This document shows, in pieces, positions 55,069 through 64,000 of a DNA stretch of 64,000 nucleotides. The notes under the pieces were generated by a model that was given only the letters and a program-made list of their open reading frames with translations, was not told where the DNA came from and did not search any database. Made by a program: the position numbers and the translations under genes. Origin of the DNA: Dugong dugon. Lineage: Eukaryota > Chordata > Mammalia > Sirenia > Dugongidae. Within the stretch, counting starts at the first letter, position 1, and every line of letters begins with the position of its first letter. The stretch covers positions 145,540,734-145,604,733 of the forward strand of contig CM057462.1 of NCBI GenBank assembly GCA_030035585.1, read 5' to 3'.

Positions 55069-56547
55069 AGAGGGAAACGTGTAGTCATTTTCATACCACA
55101 ATATGCCACAAGGTAGACTTAATGGAGAGTGCGGGTCATCACCTACCGAGAAGACACTGCACTATCAACACAAAAAGAAAAGTTCTGCTTGTTCCTGCTT
55201 GTTAGGAACTCCCCATTAGTCCCTTGCTTTTGCTCATTTCTTAAACACTTTTATTTCATATCTGAAGAGTTTTTAGGATTTTAGGGTGAGTGGTAGGTGG
55301 TTGTTGTTCAGTGGTATGGAAACTACTAATTTTCTTTAACAACAATTTAAAACAATATATGACAATCCTAAGCTTCTATTTCTAAGTTTAGTGCAGTAAC
55401 TCCTAAAGCAATATTTGCCATCCTTTTAAACTCCTCCATCTGTACTAGAAAAGACATGGCCAAGGATGAAATTTATTTTTCTTTCTACCTTTGCATTGGT
55501 GGAATGTGGTAAAAGCAATTGCCTCACCCAGTTCCTGAATCCTCCAGTTGAAGATATTGGTAGTTCTCTGGAACAGTGTTGTCTGGTATATAAAGCTATC
55601 AACAGTTAATATTTCATTTTTAATTTATATGTGTATACTTCAGAAATAAAATCACACACACAAAACATTAGCTTTCTTTTTTTCACTTTATTCCAGTGCA
55701 ATTTGTATTAATTTTATGTTGTTTATATTAAAATTAGCAAAGTCATTCCTAGTCAATTTTTGGGGTGTTTGCTTATATAACATGAGTAGTATCATGTGAC
55801 CCTAAACTCATCTTAGCAACTATTATACTATTATGATTTTCTCTTACCTTTTCTGAGATTCCTAAAAGAAACAGTGCAATTTCACCAGAAGTTCTCTATT
55901 AAAAAGCACAATTGTTAATTGGAAGTAAAGTGGGAATTTTAAGAGGATCTTCTGTAATATATTACTGCAAAAGAATACTTCTTAAAAGGCTAATAAAAAA
56001 AGATCTTACATAGAAAGATTCTTCCTTGGAGGTACGCAGTGGAAATACGTAAAACAAAATGTAACTGCAATTTTTTCTAGCCTCTGGGTACATATTAGAT
56101 CACATTAATGCTAATGCTCAAATTATAATGACCGTAAGCACCCATGTGCATGGATGCAAACCTCAATTCCTCCACCAACAGACCTCAAAGGGGTATATTC
56201 TAGGCACTCACACATGAATTCAAGCTGGTACTCATCACTGGCTTCAGCCACTGGACCACTGTATGCCCTGAAAAGCATTCCTGTTGGTCTCTTCTGCATT
56301 CAGTTGACCTGTATCATGTCATTTAGTCCTGTATCGGTGAAAAGTAGTTTATACCTATAATTTCATTGGGTCACTTCAGACAGTAAGTGGTCTGGCTGAT
56401 TGTCAGATTGTGGCAGAGAGAACGCTCCATTCTTTTGTTATGTTCCCACTCTCAAGAGCAGGCTTATCTAGACTTGAAATTTAAGTCATTCTTAGCTCAC
56501 ACACAGAGCCATGTTCATCCTCAGGATATTTGTATGTAGCTAAGATA
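55069..56547. other. Unassigned DNA
   Basis: About 1.5 kb with no recognised repeat and no supported exon. Confidence 0.4.
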
Positions 56548-56758
56548 ACGTGGGAGCCCCTGGGTAGTGCAAATGGATAATGCACTCAACACACTCAGCT
56601 GCTAACCAAAAGGTTGGTGGTTGGAGTCCACCCAGAGGTGCCTCCAAGGAAAGGACTGGTGGGCTACTTCCAAAAATTCAGCCATTGAAAACCCTGTGGA
56701 GCATGATTGTACTCTGACACATGCGAGGTTGCCTTGAGTCTAAATAAACTCCACAGTA
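56548..56758 (+). mobile_element. Type 2 SINE (plus)
   Basis: The clearest plus-strand type 2 copy: 'gagcccctgggtagtgcaaa', 'gctgctaaccaaaaggttgg', 'ggtggttggagtccaccc', 'aggactggtgggctacttcc', 'gccattgaaaaccctgtgg', 'tgtactctgacacatgc'. The tRNA-like head differs from type 1 by 'gtgcaaatggataa'. Confidence 0.87.
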
Positions 56759-58902
56759 AGTAGTTAAAATAGTTTAAGATTGGAGGAATTGTAGAACTAG
56801 TTGTCCAGCTGATCCCATGACTACCATTGACCCTCTTTTGCCTGGATTTCCTTCATCTTTTGTGATGAATTTCTTTTGTAGGCCCTGTGGTGCTTGCAGA
56901 ACACTGAATTTCATTGTCAGATAGTCCTTCTTCCTCTATCTAGTTACCAGACACATTTTATGGATCTGATCCTGGCTTAAGGACATGGTTGAATTTTATT
57001 TTCTCCCTCTAGAAGGCACCTTAGAAACTATATAAAGCAGTGGATGTGAACAAACACTTCCTTTTGAGAGAACTTGTTAGCTAGCTTCACATACCTATCT
57101 GAGATGGGGTTGGCATCTCATTTCTATAACCACTGGAATGGACTTTAGAGTTGCAGTCTTATAAAGGAATAATACCTACAGGAGTCAAATAATGTTTTCA
57201 ATATCATACACACTAGCTAAAGACAGAGTCCAATGTCATCTCCACTCTGCTTAATCCTTAAGGATAGATAAATTCACATGAAGGGTGCGGAGTAAAACAG
57301 GAACAAGATAGCATTGAGGAGGAAAGGAGCCTGTGAGTTAGTTTTTACAAAAAGAGCCAGCAACTGATTGTGAGGTCAGCTTGTTGAAAATAGGGAGAGA
57401 AAGCAGCAAATGGAAAAAAAAAATTGTTCCTACTTCAGACATTTTTAAAAGATAGCTCCTAGCATAAGTATGCATAGGACACAAAACAGAAATATTTCAT
57501 TTCCTTAAAAAATACATAACAATAGATGATTGTAGGTACAATAAAAGAATCTCTGCTATGCCAGAACACAGGTTTTACTTCATAATGGTACCTAATCAAA
57601 ACATTATTGGGGCCAAAGTCTGGCTTCCAAGGTACACATGTCAAAATTTAATTCTAATGATACAGAATACACACTCCCGACAAGGCTTATTTTTATAGCA
57701 TTTTTATTATGTTTTATGTCAGTCTTCTTTTTTCACCCTTTTGTCCTTAGATTCTGCTGTTTCTGAGCCTGTATAAATGTGTTAGGTGAGCAAACGTGCT
57801 TTCGCTGGTACTTCAGAGTATTTCCATGGACCCCCTCAAAGGAAAGGCAAATAGCATAAAACCATGGTCCTCACGTTTGTTTTGACAGGGAGAATGCAAA
57901 ACTACACTCAAATAACGGTTCCACAATGAAAATAATAACAAAGTAATGTCCCACCAGAATCATGCAGCCCACATTCATGTCAATGTGACGCTGTGGGTTG
58001 CGAACTGCCAAGGTCAATAAGAAAGCGATTAAGTGCTAAAAGTGCTTCATAAATATTAGTGGCCAGCTTGCACCCTGAGCGAAAAGAACTTCTCCACCTC
58101 TGTAAAATACAAACTCATGTTGTCGGCAAGAATTGCATTAATTCACTGTAACTGACAGGCAATGTGCTCACATCTTACGGACTAAAAATTACATCAATAC
58201 ATTTATGGAGGCAAAGGTCTGATTTTTTTTAAAATTCATAATCTAATTACATATTACAACTCTATCAAGTTATTATTCTGCCATCCTTCCTTATTTAATG
58301 AATCTTTTATAATTCTTAAAGTAAAATATGGTAATTCATAAAATACGTGATTTTAAATCTGAAATAACTAAAGAAAGGAAATAAATGTGTGTAAATCCTT
58401 ATTCAGACATTATTTGCATGCACATTTATAAATACGACTGTTTACATATAATATGCTAAGTGTCTATGTACAAATATAAATGCTAGAATAGATACAATTA
58501 TATGGCTATCAACCAGTAAAACATTCAGTGCACATTATACTTTGTGGAATATATTTTGCTTGGATGAGTTGAGACAGATTGTATAATAAAATGAACATGG
58601 CAAAAGTGGGTTTTAAGTCAGGAGACAGAACAGTAAAGCAATTTCCTGAGTTATTTAAATGCTTTCAAAAAGAAATGCCATTACATACTTGAGTTACACT
58701 GGCTTATAACTACATAAACATCACAAATAACAATGTCTTACTAAGAAAAACAGAAGTTAATATAGAAAAATTATTCTCCATCATAAATCTTCATTTTAAG
58801 CTAAGGTAAATACACACAAAGGGATTTGCATTTTATCAAATTAATATTATTTATTAAATAATCAATTACAATGATTCAAAAAATGTTTGTTTCTAATTAC
58901 TT
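56759..58902. other. Unassigned, largely unique DNA; possible conserved non-coding segment
   Basis: More than 2 kb without a recognised repeat. Within it, about 57,860-58,200 differs from its surroundings: it keeps several CpGs ('gtgacgctg', 'gggttgcgaactg', 'ccctgagcg', 'gttgtcggcaag') and is not AT-dominated, yet has no supported open frame. No coding exon is evident. Confidence 0.45.
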
Positions 58903-58912
58903 TTTTTTTAAT

Positions 58913-60069
58913 ATTTTATTGTACTTCAGGTAAAGGCTTACAGAACAAATAGTTTCTCATGAAACAGTAGTACACATGTTGTTTTATGACATTGGTTAAC
59001 AACCCCAAACATATTAACCCTCTAAATTCTCAACATTTTTTTTTTTGTGAAAATACACATAGCCAAAGATACAGTGTCAAAAATTTCTACATACACAGTT
59101 CAGTGACATTGACTACGCTCTTCCAATTGTGCTGTTATTCTCACTTAAGATGAAGGCTTACAGAACAAAATAGTTTCTCATTTAACAGTTACTACAAATG
59201 TTGCCCTATGACAATGGGTAACAATCTCACAACACATCAACAATATCCTTACTCAATCTTGGGTTTCCTATCACCAGCTTCCTTGTCCCCTTCCGCCTTC
59301 TGGCCCTTGTTACTGGAATCCTGTACCTCGTTAGTCTCATTTGGTTTTACAGGACTGTCCACTCCCAGGCTAAACAGTGAACCTCGGAAGTAATTTCACC
59401 ACTGAGCTGAAAGGGTGTCTCGGGGCCATACTCTCGAGGTTTCTCCAGTCTCCTTTAGGCCAGTAAATCTGGTCTTTTATTTGTGAGTTAGAATTATGCT
59501 CTACATTCTTCTCCAGCTCTGTCCAGAACCCTCTGTTGTGATCCTGGTCAAAGCAGTCACTGGTGGTAGCTGGGCACCATCTAGCTCTACTGGACTCAGT
59601 CCGGTGGAGGCCTTGGTAGCTGTGGAAAATTAGTCCTTCGGACTAATCTTTTCCTTGTGTCCTATTCTCTTCATTCTCCCTTGCTCCCGAAGGGATGAGA
59701 CCAGTGGAGTATCTTAGATGGCCGCTCACAGGCTTTTAAGACCCCAGACACTACTCACCAAGGTAGAATGTAGAACATTCTTTATAAGCTGTATCATGCC
59801 AATTCAGCTAGATGTTCCCCGAGACCATGGTCCCCAGAGCCCTCCGCCCAGCAACTAAGTCCCTCAGGGAGTTTGGATGTGTCTATGGGGCTTCCATGAC
59901 CTTTCCTTGTACAGGTTGTGCTAGTTTCCCCTGTATTGTGTACTGTCTCACCCTTCACCCAAGATACCACTTACCTATTGCCTATTTAGTATTTCCCCCC
60001 CCAACCCCTCCCATCCCAGGTAACCAACAAAGATTGTTACATTTGGCGTGTGAACTTTTTCATGGTATT
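58913..60069 (-). other. 3' UTR of L1 copy C
   Basis: About 1.16 kb, collinear with the 3' UTR of copy A and lacking the 300-base duplication found in copies B and D. It includes a C-rich tract (about 59,996-60,005) corresponding to the G-rich tract of the sense strand. Confidence 0.85.
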
Positions 60070-63000
60070 TTACAATAGAGGTCTCATACAATATTTGTCC
60101 TTTTGTGATTGACTCATTTCACTCAGCGTAATGTCCTCCAGTTTCATCCATGTTATGAGATCCTTCACAGATTCATCACTGTTCTTTCTCATTGCATAGT
60201 ATTCCATTGTGTGTATGTACCATAGTTTGTTTATCCATTCTTCTGTTGATGGGCATCTAGGTGGTTTCCATCATTTTGCTATTGTGAACAATGCTGCCAT
60301 GAACATAGGTGTACATATGTCTATTCGAGTGATGACTCTTATATCTCTAGGATATATTCCTAGGAGTGGGATTGCTGGATCGAATGGTATGCCTATTTCT
60401 AGCTTTCTGAGGAAGCGCCATATCATTTTCCAAAATGCTTGTATCATTTTGCATTCCCACCAGCAGTGCATAAGAGTTCCGATCTTCCCGCAGCCCCTCC
60501 AACATTTTTTATTTCCAGTGTTTTTGATTCGTGCCAGTAATGCCTGGGTGAGATGGAATCTCATTGTAGTTGTAATTTGCATTTCTCTAATGGCTAGTGA
60601 TCACGAGCATTTCCTCATGTGTCTGTTGGCCATTTGAATGTCTTCTTTGGTGAAGTGTCTGTTCATTTCTTTTGCCCATTTTTTAATAGGATTATTTGTC
60701 TTTTTATTGTAGAGATGTTGAATTTTCTTGTAGATGATGGAGATTAGACCTTTGTCTGACTTGTACTGTCCAAAAATTTTTTCCCAGTCTGTAGGTTCTC
60801 TTTTTACTCTTTCAGTGAAGTCTTTTGAAGAGCATAGGTGTTTGATTTTTAGAAGATCCCAGTTATCTAGCTTATCTGTTGGGTTTTTTGCGTTGATGGT
60901 AATGGCTTGTATCCTGTTAATGCCATGTATTAAGGCCTGAAGTGTTCGTCCTATTTTTTATTCTATGAACTTTATAGTTTTAGGCTTTATATTCAGGTCT
61001 TTGATCCGTTTTGAAGTAGTTTTTGTATACGGTGTGAGGTATGGGTCCTGTTTCATTTTTTTGCAAATGGATATCCAGTTTTGCCAGCACCATTTGTTAA
61101 AAAGACTGTCTTTTCCCCATTTGATGGACTTTGTGCCCTTGTCAAAGATCAGATGACCATAGCTGGATGGATTTACATCTGGGTTCTAAATTCTGTTCCA
61201 TTGGTCAATGTAGCTGTCGTTGTACCAGTACCAGGCTGTTTTGACTACTGTAGCTGTATAGTAGGTTCTGAAGTCAGGTAGTGTGAGTCCTCCAACTTTA
61301 TTCTTCTTCTTCAGTAGTGCTTTTCTTATTCAAGGCTTCTTCCCTTTCCATAAAAACTTAATGATTAGTTTTTCCATCTCTTTGAAGAATGTTGCTGGTA
61401 TTTGGATCGGGATTGCGTTGTATTTGTAAATTGATTTGAGTAGAATTGCCATTTTCACAATGTTGAGACTTCCTATCCATGAGCATGGTATGTTTTTCCA
61501 TTTATGTAGATCCCTTTGGGTTTCATGCAGTAGTGTTTTATAGTTTTCTTTGTATAGGTCTTTTACATCCCTGGTCAGATTTATTCCTAAGTATTTTATC
61601 TTTTTAGGGGCTATTGAAAATGGTATTGATTTCCTTTTCATCATTCTCCTTACTGGTGTATAGGAATCCAACTGATTTTTGAATGTTTATCTTGTATCCT
61701 GCTACTCTGCTGAATCTTTCTATTAGTTCCAGAAGATTTCTCATGGAATCTTTAGGGTTTTCTATGTATAGTATCATATCATCTGCAAACAGGGACAGTT
61801 TAACTTCTTCATTACCAATTTGGATGCCCTTTGTTTATTTTTCTTGCCTTATTGCTCTAGCTAGAACTTCCAGAACAATGTTAAATAGGAGTGGTGATAA
61901 AGGGCATCCTTGTCTTGTTCCTGTTTCCAAGGGGAATGTTTCCAGCCTCTCTCCATTGAGAATGATGTTGGCCATGGGTTTTGCATAGATGCCCTTTATT
62001 ATGTTGAGAAATTTCCCTTCTATACCTATTTGATTGAGAGTTTTTATCGGGAATGGGTGTTGGACTTTGTCAAATGCCTTTTCTGCATCAATTGAGATGA
62101 TCATGTGATTCTTTTCTTTCCTTTTATTTATGTGGTGGATTACGTTGATTGATTTTCTAATGTTGAACCATCCTTGCATACCTGGTATGAATCCTACTTG
62201 GTCATGGTGTATTATTTTTTTGATATGATGCTGAATTCTATTGGCTAGAATTTTGTTCAGAATTTTTGCGTCTATACTCATGAGAGATATTGGTCTGTAA
62301 TTTTCTTTTTTTGTGACGTCTTTACCTGGTTTTGGTATCACCGTTATGCTGGCTTCATAGAATGAATTTGGAAGTGTTGCTTCCTGTTCTATGCTCTGAA
62401 ATAGCTTGAGTAGTACTGGTACAAGTTCTCCTGTAGTTTTGTAGAATTCTCCAGTGAAGCCATCTGGGTCAAGTCTTTTTTTGGTTGGGAGTTTTTTTTT
62501 TATTACCTTTTCAAATTCTTCTCTTGTTATAAATCTGTTCAGATTTTCAACATCACTTTGTTGTAGTTTGGGTAGGCCGTGTGTTTCTAGAAATTTAGCC
62601 ATTTCCTCTAGGTTTTCAAATTTATCGGAGTATAGTTTTTCATAATATTCTGTTATAATCCTTTTTATTTCAGTTGGGTCTGTGGTAATGTCCCCCATTT
62701 GATTTCTTGTTAGGGTTATTTGTGTCCTCTCCTGTTTTTCTTTGTCAGTCTGGCCAATGGTTTGTCGATTTTGTTGATTCTTTCAAAGAACCAACTTTTG
62801 GTTTTGTTGATTCTTTCTATTGTTTTCCTGTTCTCTGTTTCATTTATTTCTGCTCTGATCTTTACTATTTCCTTTCTTCCAGTGGTTGTGGGCTTGTTTT
62901 GCTGTTTTCTTTCTATTTGTTTGAGTTCTGTAGTTAATGTTTGATTTTGTCCCTTTCTTCTGTTTTCATATGTGCATCTACTGCTATAAATTGTCCTCTG

Positions 63001-63883
63001 AGGACTGCCTTTGCTGTGTCCCAAAAGTTTTGGTATGATGTGTTTTCATTCTCATTTGATTGTAGGAATTTTTTGATTCCATCTCTGATTTCTTCTATTA
63101 CCCACTGATGTGTACGCAGGGTATTATTCAGTTTCCATATAGTTGATTTTTTTTTCCTTGCTGTTTCTAGTGTTTATTTCTACTTTTATGGCATTGTGGT
63201 CAGAGAAGGTACTGTGAATTATCTCAGCGTTTTGGATCTTGTTGAGGATTGCTCTCTGGCCTAAGATGTGGTCTATTCTGGAGAACGTTCCATGTGCATT
63301 GGAAAAGAATGCGTACTTTGCAGTGGTTGGATGGAGTGTTCTATATATGTCTATGAGGTCCAGTTGGCTGATTGTGCCCTTTAGGTCTTCTGTATCTTTG
63401 CTGAGTTTCTTTTTAGTTGTTCTGTCCTTTACTGAGAGTGGTGTGTTGAAGTCTCCTGCTATTATTGTGGAACTGTCAATTTATTTTTTCAGTGTTGTTA
63501 GAGTTTGTTTTATGTATTTTGGAGCCCAGTCATTGGGAGAGTAGATGTTTATTATGGTTATGTCTTCATGATGGATTATCCCCTTAATCATTATATAGTG
63601 TCCTTCTTTGTCTTTTATGGTAGTTTTTTTTGAAAGTCTATTTTATCTGAGATTCGAATTGCCACTCCTGCTCTTTTTTGGTAGTTGTTAGTTTGATATA
63701 TTTTTTCCAACATCTGACTTTTAATAAATTCACATCTTTGTTTCTAAGGTGTGTCTCTTGTAGACAGCATAGTGATGGATCCTGTTTTCTTATCCATTCT
63801 GTCACTCTCCGTCTCTTTATGGTTGCATTGAGTCCATTTACATTCAGTGTAATTATTGATAGATGTGAGTTTGCTGCTGTCAT
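60070..63883 (-). pseudogene. L1 ORF2 remnant (copy C): endonuclease and RT
   Basis: The ATG is at 63,883 (LNVNGLNATIKRRRVTEW). The first 81 codons are open, then the frame breaks near 63,640. The endonuclease catalytic stretch at about 63,450 keeps GDFNTPLS. The RT first half is open at 61,835-62,698 (287 aa), with [34 protein letters not shown] and [15 protein letters not shown] stop or shift follows, but the FADD coding sequence is still visible near 61,775-61,800. The linker is at 61,330-61,671 and the C-terminal segment at 60,271-60,582 (CWRGCGKIGTLMHCWWECK). Multiple breaks make it non-functional. Confidence 0.92.
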
Positions 63884-64000
63884 TCTGTAGTGCTTTTTTT
63901 TTGTGGTGCTGAAGTTTTCTTTGTTCTTCTTACTCTCTTGTGCTGAGTTACTTTTGTTTGTGTATTTTTTTTTATTTCTTTTGTTTTTGTAGCTTTTGTT

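Larger units (their letters stand above)
58903..64000 (-). mobile_element. L1 copy C (minus), cut by the window end
   Basis: A third long L1, minus strand: poly-A side at about 58,903-58,912, 3' UTR to 60,069, ORF2 60,070-63,883, then part of the ORF1-ORF2 spacer up to the window end. ORF1 and the 5' UTR, if present, lie beyond 64,000. Its 3' UTR has two 'aaggcttacag' modules (about 58,933 and 59,152), like copy A and unlike copy B. It runs in the same direction as copy B, about 10.7 kb away. Confidence 0.95.

Overview
The window is a gene-poor, repeat-dense piece of a mammalian nuclear genome. I see no host protein-coding exon, no rRNA or independent tRNA gene, and no bacterial-type feature. 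Two tRNA-derived SINE types recur at more than 20 sites: a 'CCTGGTGG..CAGTGGTTAAG' type and a 'CCCTGGGTRGTGCAAA' type. They occur with an RTE/BovB-clade LINE and a long (about 8.2-8.4 kb) L1. That combination points to an afrotherian, most likely an elephant or close relative. This is inferred from repeat families recognised by eye, and no database was searched.

Layout. 1-24,500: mostly AT-rich unsequenced-by-family DNA punctuated by RTE copies (1-1,082 minus; 6,011-6,651 minus; 11,978-12,522 plus; 21,882-22,690 minus), an internal L1 ORF2 scrap, MIRs, three MaLR-like LTRs, one other LTR-like block and many SINEs, several of them nested. 24,521-32,900: a near full-length L1 on the plus strand (tandem 5' UTR units, ORF1, about 425-bp spacer, ORF2, 3' UTR, poly-A). 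36,686-37,573: a 3'-UTR-only L1 on the minus strand with a perfect 17-bp target-site duplication (TSD). 39,949-48,162: a second near full-length L1, minus strand. 49,730-52,928: a full-length-sized RTE with its 5' half inverted. 53,152-55,068: a 5'-truncated RTE, plus strand, with a SINE inside. 58,903-64,000: a third L1, minus strand, cut by the window end inside the ORF1-ORF2 spacer. All ORF1 and ORF2 copies carry frameshifts or stops, so none looks competent.

How the parts relate. The RTE supplies the retrotransposition machinery and both SINE types carry a 3' end resembling the RTE 3' end, which fits SINEs using the RTE reverse transcriptase. The most interesting items are: (1) an RTE copy at 6,011-6,651 whose 5' and 3' parts join at positions matching GT and AG dinucleotides in other copies, as expected for a spliced, re-integrated RTE RNA; (2) the twin-primed RTE at 49,730-52,928, with a 10-bp TSD and only about 15 nt missing between its two halves; (3) a repeat module in the L1 3' UTR present two or three times depending on the copy, defining a sublineage; (4) tandem L1 5' UTR units with YY1-like sites in both orientations and antisense reading frames.

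Limits: repeat boundaries are read by eye and may be off by several bases. Older repeats (L2, DNA transposons, decayed LTRs) are probably under-called in the stretches described as unassigned.
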